Of a DNA stretch of 64,000 bases, positions 22,023-33,638 are shown in pieces (position 1 is the first letter of the stretch; each line of letters opens with the position of its first letter). The notes below the pieces were generated by a model. The model did no database searches, was not told the DNA's origin, and worked only from the letters and a program-made list of their open reading frames with translations. The translations under genes were made by a program, and so were the position numbers. This DNA comes from Paramyrothecium sp. XJ0827 (taxonomy: Eukaryota; Ascomycota; Sordariomycetes; Hypocreales; Stachybotryaceae). The stretch is from assembly GCA_020881915.1 (NCBI GenBank), contig JAJFPB010000010.1:1240001-1304000 (forward strand), read 5' to 3'.

Positions 22023-22662
22023 GCGGGAGCTGTGAGCAATGGCACATCCCCATGTGGCAAGATATTTGCATGACCTTTCCAGGGGGCTGGAATAGCACAT
22101 GCTTGGCGCCACATAGCCCCAACGGGAGCAGCAAATGAGGCAAATCGACCACGGTAAAGTGGTAACACGCGGGTCAACTTCTGGGATACACGGACGGCGT
22201 TCAGCAGTGTTTTTTCTGCTTTTTGCCGGCAATCACGAAGAGGCGCAAATGCGAGTTTAGGTTGTTGTTATTTGCTTATGGTGAAGGGACGAGGGCGGAT
22301 CGTGTCTAAACGAGGCTTATGACACTAAAAAGCTGGGTGTTAGGTCTCGGATTGTCCTTCCGAGACGAGTAAGAAGCTGCCTTGGCTGCTCAAGAGAAAG
22401 CAGTGGCCAAGATGAAATGTACGCATAGTATAGAAAGGTGCCTGATTCATTCAATCACGGATTCAGGTTGCAAGTAAAGTTTAAAGACATTTGCTGCTGC
22501 TCCATCATGCTCATGGTTAAGGTAGAGATACTTCTGTGGAGTTGGCGACCGGCTGGTCACTTTTGCGATCACGTGACTTGCATCATGCAACATGCGTGAG
22601 CTTCCAACCACGCCTCGCGACATCAAGCATCCATCCATCACAATAAATCACCGTATTGCTTC

Positions 22663-23310
<648 letters not shown>

Positions 23311-23600
23311 AATCGAGCCGGCGGGAAGAACCTTTTCTATATTTGTGGCTTTGGGCGAGCTGGCGTTTGAAGGTATTGCGTTCTGGGGGTTGGCGTTTTG
23401 GGGCGGATTGCATCTAACAAGACACAGCGGACATCTAAAGGGGGGGGTACGTCACATTAGATATCGAACGAAAAGAAAAGGCATACTGCCAATGAGCTTT
23501 TGTTACATCTCATAAGGGTATCACAGTGATACAGGTTCTTTTATACATCGTACAAGTCTATATAGTCTTTTCCCCTAACCCCATGTCCTTCGCTTTATGC

Positions 23601-24064
23601 CTATTTCCTGCCGTAGATGTTCGGTTTCCGCGTGCTAGGAATAGACACGTTAGTACGTTGTGCCCTGCAGGAATCCAAGAATCGTGGACTCACGGTGAGA
23701 ATTCGCCCAGCTTGTGCCCGACCATGTCCTCGGTAACGGTTATCTGGTGGTAGTCCTTGCCATTGTGAATCTCGAACTTGAGCCCGACGAAGTTGGGCAG
23801 GATAGTTGCGGATCGGGCCTGCGTGCGTACGGGAGGTACTTTCTCGCCAGGCTTCTTGGGCCAGACGATTGGGAGACTGTAGGAGCGAGAGGATTAGTCG
23901 GAGAAGGGAGACGCTTGGTTTTCAAATCGGTAGAGGTCTTACGGGACGATGTGTGGGCCTAAGAGGAGAGATTGTTAGCACATGCCTCCCTCCAAGTGTA
24001 GTCGCAAGATTGAAGACATACCCTTCCACACGGAGCGCTTTAGTAGAACCCGTGTTGGCTGCAT
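23601..24064 (-). CDS. RSM19: Mitochondrial ribosomal protein uS19m
   Basis: Small-subunit mitochondrial ribosomal protein of the S19 family. Found by splicing, since no single frame shows it: exons (minus order) 24022-24064, 23943-23958, 23694-23876 and 23601-23634 join in phase to 91 residues, the same length as yeast Rsm19. The product begins [20 protein letters not shown], contains [20 protein letters not shown] and ends [16 protein letters not shown] then [10 protein letters not shown], all hallmarks of S19. Introns are 59-66 nt with GT-AG ends. The second exon is only 16 nt. It is convergent with TAF10 (about 290 bases between stops) and divergent from the J-protein gene. Confidence 0.95.
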
Positions 24065-25160
24065 TGTCACCCGCGCATGGTCATTAACTTCTGTCTCGAG
24101 ACGGCATCACGGACGGGCAGCTATTCACGGCTAGGAATCTCAAATCCGGAATTTTGATGTTCCGGCGCCTGAGGACCAGTTTCAATATCACGTGACGCAT
24201 TGGGTGTATTCCGTTTCTATGTGATATGGCAATGCTATGGCTACTTTCGATTTTTGCAGAGAAAGCTTGGAAATTCTGAAGTGGTAAAGAACAATAGTTC
24301 ACCGGCTGCACCTTTTCATTGTAGTTATGGTTAAATAGAGAATAGATGGATTTATGAGGCTTGTCATCTCTATCGCGACCTGGTCAACTGAGACCACACC
24401 CATGATTACGTGGGATAACCAAATAGTTGTAAAGATTCGTCAGAAGGCTTAGAGCCATACATTGACAATACAGGATTTCATCACGTTAAACTTGCCCGCT
24501 CTCACTTTCATAGGGAATTTATGATGGTGATACCAGTGCAGGGTAGGGTGATGAACCATCACGTGCTACATTGAACTGCCACTAGGTGGGACATCGACCT
24601 GGCCTGGAACAAAGGCAATGCGGACTTTTGATGGGTGGCCTGGTCTAGCTTGGTCTGGCCTCCGACAGCCCACCCTTCAGTGACTTGCTACCTACGAAAG
24701 TAAGCCCGGACCGTTATTTACCAGGACTAGGAAATCCGCGCCGAGAGACACCACGAGAACTGGCCACGCAAGAGCCTTGCACTTCGCTATCAAATCCACC
24801 ACCGTCCAGCATCGCCCTGCTTAACAACGAAAGCGATCTCGTTTCCGTCCCCCAAGCTTTGCTTCAGCGCTTGATCCTACTGTCGCTTTGTCTGCGCCCG
24901 GAATAATATCGTGTATTTACTCGTCTCCTTCCGACCCCTGTCTCGCTATCGAATTCCTCGAGGAAGCAATTGCATCGGCGCGCACTCACCTTTCGGCCAC
25001 TATCGCAATAATCAGCACGTACACTTTACGACCTCGATTGCACCGGCTCGAACCAGCTCAAACATACTTTAATCACCTCAATATTCTTCCGACGATCTTT
25101 GATGCACCCCGGTCAATAGACGCCCCGCCGCACACCTCCCACATCTGATTGTCCTCTTCG
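24065..25160. other. Divergent promoter region
   Basis: About 1.1 kb between uS19m (minus) and the J-protein gene (plus). The half near 25 kb is CT-rich leader-like sequence. No gene or RNA was supported. Confidence 0.5.
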
Positions 25161-26299
25161 ATGCCGAGCGCGACCACCTCCGGCGCCGATACTGGCGGCT
25201 CGGCCCGGTCCAGAGAGCACAACCAGGGAAACCAAGGCAGGACATACACTGTAGACCAAAAAGCCGCTGTGCTGCGCATCCGAAAATGCAACCCCACAGC
25301 CTTTTATGACATCCTGGGTCTCGAGACCGTCAAGACGTCATGCACCGAATCAGACATCAAGAAGGCATACAGAAAGCTGTCGCTGCTCACCCACCCGGAC
25401 AAGAACGGCCACGAGCATGCAGACGAGGCCTTCAAGATGGTGAGCAGGGCGTTTGGAATTTTGGGCGACAAGGAGAAGCGCGAGAAGTTTGACAGATTCG
25501 GAACCGACCCGGACAGCCGTTTCGCTAGCGCACAGGCACAGAACCCCTTCTCCGGCTTCGCAACACGGCAACCATCTGGGGGAATGGGTGGCGGCATGGG
25601 CAGGGGAGGATGGCAAGAGGAGGAGTTAAGTCCGGAAGAGATGTTTGCGAGATTCTTTGGTGGCGGTGGTGGTCCATTTGGAGGCGGCGGATTTGGAGGT
25701 TCGTTACCCACTCATTTTCGTGGTGCTTGATGTTCTCATCGCTAACTCTATGCTTGCTAGGTCCGCAATTCGTCTTCAACTTTGGAGGAGGCCCTGGAAT
25801 CCGCGTGCATCAGTTCGGTGGAGCGAGGCCGAGGAGACGACCTAGAGAGGCCGGCGACGGTCAACAGCAGCCCGAGACCAGCAGCTTACAAACACTGCTC
25901 GGCCTTCTACCGATTCTCATCATGTTTGTGCTGCCGCTCATCACCTCGATGTTTTCGGGCGGTTCATCGCCCTCAGCTACGCCCCACATGGTCTACGACA
26001 ACCCCTTGGGCCGAAACACCGAGGGCCGTACAACGCCCCAGCTGGGAGTCAAATACTTCGTCAACCCCGACGACATCAAGACCTTCTCGGACTCGCGCCT
26101 GAAGAACCTGGATCGGACGGCGGAGCAGAACTTCGTGCGGTTCCTGCGCAGCGAGTGCGAGAACGAGAGGCTGATCAAGCAGCGGCTGCGGGACGACGCG
26201 ATGGGGTGGTTCTACCAGGACCCGGAAAAGATGGCCGCGGCCAACGCCTTCCGGATGCCTAGATGCGAACGGCTGGAAAACCTGGGATTCCAACGGTGA
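25161..26299 (+). CDS. ER membrane J-protein (DNAJB12/Hlj1-like)
   Basis: Predicted type III DnaJ co-chaperone of 358 residues that stimulates Hsp70 at the ER surface, in the DNAJB12/14 and Hlj1 group involved in ER-associated degradation. Exons 25161-25698 and 25761-26299, intron with a GTTCGT donor, phase 1. The J domain lies at about 45-112 with HPDK (HPD at 78-80) and ends KREKFDRFG. A Gly/Phe-rich region follows (residues 125-200). One membrane helix is seen at about 222-243 (LLGLLPILIMFVLPLITSMF). The C-terminal DUF1977-type domain contains GVKYFVNPD and ends RCERLENLGF. The first ATG of the open frame is at 25161. Confidence 0.94.
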
Positions 26300-27766
26300 G
26301 AGTGGTGAGGAACTTGCTGGAATTGTGGTAGATAGCAAAGGGCTCGGGGTGCGCATCTCATTCTCAGCTCAGAGTAACAGCCATTTATTCTCTTCTGCAC
26401 ACACTTGCCTCCTCTTTCATTTCTTGTATGCATTTTTTTCTCTCAAGCTCATGGAGGGGTGGGTGACGGGCGTTTGTGGCATTTGTATGCGCATGGGATC
26501 AGAGCCAAGGGCCAGGGCCGTGTTTGGGGGGCCGGGGCTAGGACACGAGGCAGCGGATTTTCGCACTGGCAGCAGCATCGTCAAGGCTAGTAGCCTCATG
26601 GCAGCAACTCGATGTATGCTATCTGTCCTTAAGGACTCATCGCCAGAGATGCCAACATGGAGATATGAGGTATAATTTACGATGCAGTGTGGTAATGGAG
26701 CAATTGCGGACAGGCGTGCGATATTGTCAGTGTCACTCTTGTCTTGTGATTGCTTCAAAAGGTGTTTCGGAAGGGAGACGTCTCCTTCACCAGCTACTTT
26801 GTGAACACAATTAGGCGCTGGCTGGAAAAGGATTTTGGCACCCTCGCATTTCTTCTATCCTTATTGCTGGCTGTAGTGGATACCTCTTGTGACGGAAGGC
26901 TTCTGGTCATCTTGTGCAAAACGGCTACCGGCTAGGCTTGCAAATAGTTTCCTGAAGAGGCAACAAGTGTGGCTGATGCAACACCGGCCGTGGCGAATGT
27001 CAGCCCAAGTACCCCACGAGCCACGGCCCTTTCAGCCTCCTATGCGGGACGCGCAAGCCAGAGGCGGAAACGAACGAACCAAGGGTTGCGAGGGTAGCTT
27101 CGTCAGCCTGCAACGTAGGGGTCGCATTCGCATCATGATTAGTCGAGATGCGTGGCAGAGGTACATAAATTTGAGAACGACCTGCGTAGAAGCAAACGCT
27201 TGTCCATGATAATACGTTCCGTGTCATCCGCTTGGGTATAAGCCGTTTGCCTGAGAGCAAGCCCCGGACCAGAGCTACGGGACTGTCCAAAGGTGGGAAC
27301 GTTCCATGCACCGCCACATCAATCGTGGGGATCCTTGCGCCGGTGACGACAGCCATCCACTGGCAAGCGGAGCTCTGTAAACCAACTGCGGCCGGAACCC
27401 TTCTCTCCCCTACATACATACTTCAGCTACAAACACACCGCAACATCTTGGCTACGAAATTGCCGGATTCTTGTCATACTTTACCGTCCTATCTACGGCC
27501 ACAGCGCCGTGTCTGGTGCCTGTTCTGTCATACTGCACGACTCGAGTTGAGCCCATAGCTCATCGCTGTCGCACCTCTTCCTTTCCGCTGCTCTAGTCCT
27601 TCATGCTCCTTCTAACGGAGCTCCGCTGAACGCTCCTGCGACGCTCCCGGAACAGTTCCAATCGAAAGATCTGCTGCAAATTATTGACAGAGTATCTTCT
27701 CAACGGCGACCATAATACAAGACACGCCGGATAGCTTCGTACTATCCTAGACCACGGCCTTCCATC
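26300..27766. other. 1.5-kb spacer
   Basis: No supported gene. It is the 3' flank of the J-protein gene followed by the CT-rich leader of the MINDY gene; open frames are short and mutually overlapping. Confidence 0.5.
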
Positions 27767-30436
27767 ATGGACAGCCATTCGACGCCGAGTACACGACACC
27801 CTATACAGCCTCCGATGCCGCAAGATACACGGAGAGGTTCCTGGGAAGCGAGCGATGACGAACGGGACATCTGGGCAGCTACCCCCCCGCGGCGTCAGGA
27901 TTCTGCTGCGGCCGGGCCGGACACTCTGGGCCAACAGCAGGTACCAGCCTCGCTGAGGCCCGGCCACATCCCCAGCACCTACACAAACCAGGACGATGAC
28001 GACAACGTGTGGGACGAGCCAGCGCATTACACCTCGAGCGCTCCGACGAGCGACCAAGTCCCCGAGGCGCTCGTTCCCGGCACGAGAAAGGAGACCAACA
28101 ATCCCTTTCTCCGTAAGAAGGTCCCTCAGCAGTCCTCGGACACCCCACCTCCGACTGCCCCAACGGACTCCCTCTCAAACCTTTCCCTCAACGAGCAGAG
28201 CAAAAACCCTTGGCAAAGCGCAATAGACGCGCAGAACTATGCTGCTATCCCTCAGCCGCCACCGGCGCAGCAGCCCACCATGGTAGAGGCCGTGGAGAAG
28301 GACCCTTGGACAGAGCCGCCGCCTCAGCTCCCGCCAAAGACGATACAGGCGAATGCGCCCGTCTCTCTACAGCAATTCTCAGCAGCGGAAGAACCAGGCT
28401 GGGAAGCCGAGGACAGCAAAGCTCCCAGCCGAGCTGCACCGCCACCGCCGGCGCCGCCAGTGAATACCATGCCGGATGAGCTTGTGGATGATCCTTGGGA
28501 TGACCTTGGCTCGTCCGCCAAAGACAAAGGCAAGGCACCTCAACTGGATCCAGTCCACACAGCACAGCTAGATGACTGGAACCTGATCGACGTCGAGCCA
28601 ATGGGAAGCAATTCGAAGCAAGCAGCCCAACCAGATCTGCTTGGAGACCCTGCTACTGTGCCTGACGGTAGCGGAGAGGCAGCTAAGCCAGAATTACCTC
28701 CACGGAACGTGGGGGAGGGATCGCGTTGGGTCCCGACGAGACAACCAGTCGATGGCTCGACCGAGACATACCAAGTCAAGAACATCCAATGGCATGATGA
28801 GAAGTCACCAAAGAACCCCCGCGTATCCCCTATTCTGGTGCAAAACGCAAACGGGCCTTGTCCATTGGTGGCCCTCGTCAACGCTTTGACGATGACAACG
28901 CCTGCAGACGAATCTGACACGGCCCTCGTGCAGGTCCTTCGATCTCGCGAACAGGTCAGCCTCAACCTTCTGCTTGATGCCGTTTTTGACGAGCTTATGT
29001 CACCTCGTCGGACTGGATCTGAAGACGCCCTCCCCGACGTTTCCGACCTTTACGCTTTTCTACAAAGCCTACATACGGGCATGAATGTCAATCCGCGATT
29101 CTACCCAACACCCCAGATGGTGGATGCGTACAAGCGAACGTCCCTTACACATCTACACCCTTCCGAACGTGCAATCCTCATTCCTGGCACATTTGAAAAC
29201 ACCCACGAGATGAGCTTGTATGCTACCTTCTCCATCCCGCTCATCCATGGCTGGCTTCCGCCACAAGACGATCCTGTTTACGCAGCAATGCAGCGACATG
29301 CCGCGTCGTATGAAGACGTGCAAAACCTACTTTTCCGAGAAGAGGAGTTAGAGAGTAAGCTCTCAAGTCCTGGCGAAGGGCTGTCCGAGTCCGAGCAACA
29401 GCTATATCAGGACATCTTCACAATAAGGTCATTTTTGAACACATCAGCTACACAATTGACCCCCTGGGGCATCGAGGTTATTTCAAAAGCCATCCGCCCA
29501 GGAACCTTTGCCATTCTTTTCCGGAATGACCATTTCAGCACACTCTACTGCCATCCACAGACTATGGAGCTCTTCACTCTGGTAACGGATGCGGGCTACC
29601 AGAGACACGAGGATGTAATTTGGGAAAGCCTAGTCGACGTGAATGGAGAGCGGACTGAGTTCTTCGCCGGAAACTTCAAGGTTGTGGATTCGGACGGTCG
29701 CGCTGCCCCCTCAAACGAAAGCGAACAAGGCGGTGAGTGGACGACAGTCCAAAACAACAAGCGCGGTAAAGAGGTACAAAATGAAAATGTGGACGCTCAC
29801 GCAGGGTCTAGTCGTGAGCAGGAGGATAGAGATTTAGCGCTGGCGCTACAGTTACAAGAAGAGGAAGAACAGCGGCATAGAGAAGAAGAGGCCCGAAGGC
29901 GACGCGAGAGCTTATTGTCAGAGCAGTACATCGAACAGCAAGGACAGCAACCAGGTGGTCGCGGCACACCTCGCTCACCAACCGCGGCGTCAGCGCGAGG
30001 CGGACGAGGCGGTAATGTGCAACCAGGCCCCCGTCGCAACTCCAACACTGTCAACGTGCCGGTAACGGGTGGCGCACCAGCACAGGAGATTCGACCCTTG
30101 TTGCCTCCTCGACGGACTGGTCTGGCAGCCGGTCAGGCAAGCGGTGTGACCGGTGTAACCGGGGTGAATCGAAGGGCTGATGATGCGGGAGGCGACGCAC
30201 CGCCGTCGTACGAACAGGCATCAGCCGCTCCCAAGTACGAACCGCCAGTGGGCCATCCAAACCACCCGGCTACTAGCAACGGCATATCGCGGCAGGCGAC
30301 GCAGACTAGCACCATTGGGGGAGGCCCGTCGGCGGCACGACCGGCTGTTGCGGGTCAGTCGCCGCTGCTGGGCAGGAGGCCAACGGGAGGCCCGAACAAC
30401 GGACAGGGCAAGGATAGAGATTGTGTTGTTATGTGA
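27767..30436 (+). CDS. MINDY-family deubiquitinase
   Basis: Predicted cysteine deubiquitinase of the MINDY-1/2 (FAM63, formerly DUF544) family, which trims Lys48-linked ubiquitin chains. Intronless, 889 residues. The catalytic domain spans about 330-650: VQNANGPCPLVALVN carries the nucleophile Cys 365 with the preceding Gln, and FRNDHFSTLYCH carries His 589. DLALALQLQEEEEQ at about 687-700 matches the MIU ubiquitin-binding helix. The first 330 residues are Pro/Gln/Asp-rich with repeated NPW and DPW motifs and look disordered; the tail (700-885) is Arg/Gly/Pro-rich. The protein ends in Cys-Val-Val-Met, a CaaX box predicting farnesylation and membrane attachment. The ATG at 27767 (ATCATGG) follows a CT-rich leader. 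Confidence 0.95.
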   Translation: MDSHSTPSTRHPIQPPMPQDTRRGSWEASDDERDIWAATPPRRQDSAAAGPDTLGQQQVPASLRPGHIPSTYTNQDDDDNVWDEPAHYTSSAPTSDQVPEALVPGTRKETNNPFLRKKVPQQSSDTPPPTAPTDSLSNLSLNEQSKNPWQSAIDAQNYAAIPQPPPAQQPTMVEAVEKDPWTEPPPQLPPKTIQANAPVSLQQFSAAEEPGWEAEDSKAPSRAAPPPPAPPVNTMPDELVDDPWDDLGSSAKDKGKAPQLDPVHTAQLDDWNLIDVEPMGSNSKQAAQPDLLGDPATVPDGSGEAAKPELPPRNVGEGSRWVPTRQPVDGSTETYQVKNIQWHDEKSPKNPRVSPILVQNANGPCPLVALVNALTMTTPADESDTALVQVLRSREQVSLNLLLDAVFDELMSPRRTGSEDALPDVSDLYAFLQSLHTGMNVNPRFYPTPQMVDAYKRTSLTHLHPSERAILIPGTFENTHEMSLYATFSIPLIHGWLPPQDDPVYAAMQRHAASYEDVQNLLFREEELESKLSSPGEGLSESEQQLYQDIFTIRSFLNTSATQLTPWGIEVISKAIRPGTFAILFRNDHFSTLYCHPQTMELFTLVTDAGYQRHEDVIWESLVDVNGERTEFFAGNFKVVDSDGRAAPSNESEQGGEWTTVQNNKRGKEVQNENVDAHAGSSREQEDRDLALALQLQEEEEQRHREEEARRRRESLLSEQYIEQQGQQPGGRGTPRSPTAASARGGRGGNVQPGPRRNSNTVNVPVTGGAPAQEIRPLLPPRRTGLAAGQASGVTGVTGVNRRADDAGGDAPPSYEQASAAPKYEPPVGHPNHPATSNGISRQATQTSTIGGGPSAARPAVAGQSPLLGRRPTGGPNNGQGKDRDCVVM

Positions 30437-30956
30437 GCAGGCGCGTATGCATGTTCTTCGCAAAGCATGTGATTTTTTCGTCTCTATTTTCATCGGTTCT
30501 TTTTAGTTTTCAGAAATGTCATGATAAGACGGGCGTTGGCTGGACTTATTGAAAGATGCCCTGGGTATTGGGCGCTAGGCGGAACGAACTGACATCAGAG
30601 TAGCTCACCAAAGCTTTGCACATTTCCATTGCCATTACTGCCGTAGAAACGACTGAGCGTATCAAGCAATAAAGTAAGCGGAAATGCTCCTTCTTCTGGC
30701 CTCTCCTCCCATCAGTTCAGAACCTTCGCTTGCGCACCATATTCCCACGCCTGATGTAGAAGGCGGTGAATCCCGTCAAAAATGGGAGGTGTCGTATACA
30801 ACAGCGGCACTGACATCACTAAGGTATGGTTGCATTGTTGATGTCGGCGTCAGCTTTCTACACTGTAAAGCGAATTTATTGAACAATTGGTGTTCTGAAC
30901 AGGTGGATTGACGTGTTTCTAAGGAAGCGGTGCAAAAACATTAAAAGGAAAAAAAC

Positions 30957-31980
30957 ATGGCGCTTGTCGAAGGATGGCTGCCCCCGACACGTGAGAACTA
31001 CCAGCTCATCCTCACCGCGTGGAAATGGGCGTACCCAGCTGTGAGTTACCGGCACCCCAACGAGTCGCTTCGATTTGACTTGCTATTGCTATGTACCAAG
31101 TAAAAGAATGCTAATATGTTCCAGTTCGGCTCCATACAATGGCTTACGAGCTGGTACCCCATGGGCAAGACCTCGGTCACGAGCATGCTCAACATCCCTG
31201 GCCGCGTGGCCTGGTTCACCATGGAGGTCCCCGGATTCATGACGCTGCTGTACACGATGAGGACGCTGCGGCCTCAGCATGGATTCGATGACCTGCCGTG
31301 GCAGAATCGCTTCTTGGCAGGGCTGTTTGTGAGTGTTGTCCGCGAAGGATCACCCAGCCTCCCGCTAACGAAAGCTACCTTAGTGTCTGCACTACACCTA
31401 CCGAGCCGTGATGTTCCCCTTCCTGCAACCGTCCATGTCGCCCATCCACGTGTTAACGTGGCTCGGCGCCATCGCCTTCCAGGTCCTCAACGGGACGTGT
31501 CTCGGCGCATGGCTCGGCGCCTACGGGCCCGTCACGTCCGAGGCCTGGGCATCATGGTCCTCCACGCCGCAGCTGGCCGTGGGCGCCGCCGTCTTCCTCG
31601 TCGGCCTGGCGGGCAACTTCTACCACGACGAGCAGCTGCGGGAGATCCGCCGCCGCGAGCTGAAGCGCCGCCGGACGGCCGAGCGGGAGCAGGAGGCCAA
31701 GAGCCCGGCCGGCAAGCCCGCGAGCGTCGAGAAGCACTACGAGATTCCGCAGGCCGGGCTATTCAAGTACATGCTGTTTCCGCACTACTTCTGCGAGTGG
31801 ATCGAGTGGGCGGGCTTCTGGATCGCGGCTGGGCTCGGCAGCGTGCCGGCGAGGACGTTCCTGCTGAACGAGATATCGGTGATGCTGCCGCGCGCTGTGA
31901 GGGGCAAGGCCTGGTACGAAGATAGGTTTGGCAAAGACAAGGTCGGGAAGAAGTGGGCGGTTATTCCGGGCGTCTGGTAA
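30957..31980 (+). CDS. Steroid 5-alpha-reductase family protein
   Basis: Predicted membrane enzyme of the 3-oxo-5-alpha-steroid 4-dehydrogenase family (NADPH-dependent reduction of an enone double bond), 294 residues. Exons 30957-31040, 31125-31328 and 31384-31980, all phase 0. Family landmarks: EVPGFMTLLYT, LHYTYRAVMFP, GNFYHDEQLREIR, YMLFPHYFCEWIEWAGF, and the C-terminal WYEDRFGK-to-WAVIPGVW block. Several hydrophobic segments fit a multi-pass ER protein. A basic, Ala-rich insertion (KRRRTAEREQEAK) interrupts the usual loop before the YxIP motif. Physiological substrate is unknown; fungal members may act on sterols or other lipids. Confidence 0.92.
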
Positions 31981-33638
31981 GGGGAGGGGTGTGTACGATT
32001 GCTGTCAAGGGGTGATGCTGACGATCTGGGTCTGTACGAATACTTGGCCTTGCTTCACAACATTAGCATGAACTCATTATAAGATGATCATAATGATATA
32101 ATTTGACCTCCTAGATAGAGAGGGTTAGTTTAGTTTTGATCTTTTACAGATTTTGTGCTGTAATTTATGTCTATAATAATGCTTGTAGAAAACAACAGAC
32201 GCAATTGCACTTTTCTCAACCAACGCCATCAACAACTGAGAAAGGTATTGTCAGCCAATGCTTTGCATTATAACACGTTGGCATATGGATGGGACCACTC
32301 ATATAGTGATATTTTAGCAGGCTGCTCAACTTTGATGCGTACCTCGTGCCAGGTATGGTAAGATTTCTCATTAAGCCTCATCACTGACCAATAAATTGGA
32401 GCATATCTGTAACAGTTTGATAGAAAAGTGAGTCGCCCCTGCTGCAGAGACTGCAATTATGCCGACGATTGTAAATTAGCCCTACGTCTGTCTTGTAGAA
32501 ATTGATTAGACGATTGTCTAACCCTTCGACATTAAGCTTCACGCCATTCTAAAATGTGATTCCAAATACTTAGAATTAAAATGGCTGCCTTTAATAACAG
32601 CCTACTGGTGTTACCCACCATGCCTCACAGGATGTATGACATACTAAAGTCCGTCGTCCTCAAGCGTTAGAATAACCGTACCATTGACCTCAACTGGGGA
32701 CGGCAATGGTAAGCACGATGGACTAGGACTCGCTGTGGGATTTGAGGTAGGTCGAGATCGAGTTCAACGCAATTTATTCACTGCGCACGTGGCACACGCA
32801 TTATGACAACAGAAGTTCGATAGAGACAGGTAAGACCGAAACAGCGTTCTTTGGATTGGACTAATTAGCCACAATATGAAGGTGTCTGCTTGATTCATGT
32901 TACCTGGGCCTCGTTTTGGGTATAAGAGCGTGTATCGAAGGCCGTCTTTCGAATAGATAATCAAAACAATGGCTGATGATAATGGCTTCCCAGTCAAACC
33001 TAATTTAACAGGAGTTCAGCGACGACAGGTGTGACCGCACGAGGACTGGTCAAGTTCAGTGACGTGAAAGACATTTCAGAGATTCGCGTTAACGTTGAAC
33101 CCGTAAAATACACCCTTTCCCCTCGTAAAGAAAAGCTTGCCAGCACCGTTATTGATGATCATCCGTCAGTCTTACATCTTGGGCTTCCTCTCTCCAGGCC
33201 AAACACTAGTATACCACCTTACCACCCACAAGGTGGAATTCATATTGGCCTTCCGTTCCGAAGGGCTGAATACTGAGCCAGACTTTGTAACCTGCATAAT
33301 AGGGGCTGTCCGTTTCTCCAGCTGATCCACGTCTCCTACCTGAATTAGAAAGGTGGCAGACCCATAAAGTGGTCCCGCCTCCTCCGCTCAGCTGACCGCT
33401 TCTCCTCGGGCTGGTTGATAGCCTTGCAGGGTGGAAACCCGGCCACTTGGCATGGGAACATGGTTGGATAGATGCTTTAAAAGACCCTGGCAAGTTTTCA
33501 TTGCACAGAACCAACTGCATAAGTAATTGCAGGGTATCGCTGATAGAAAAAGGACAACGGTCGGTCTTGAGGCTGGACCGTCTGTTAGCATTGCTATCCT
33601 CTGGGAGAAAGGGAAGAATCTGCCCCCTATACGCAAAA
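31981..33638. other. AT-rich spacer
   Basis: About 1.7 kb of AT-rich sequence with only short frames and no recognisable protein. The base composition drops sharply relative to the preceding GC-rich coding sequence, marking the edge between the housekeeping block and the accessory region. Confidence 0.5.
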
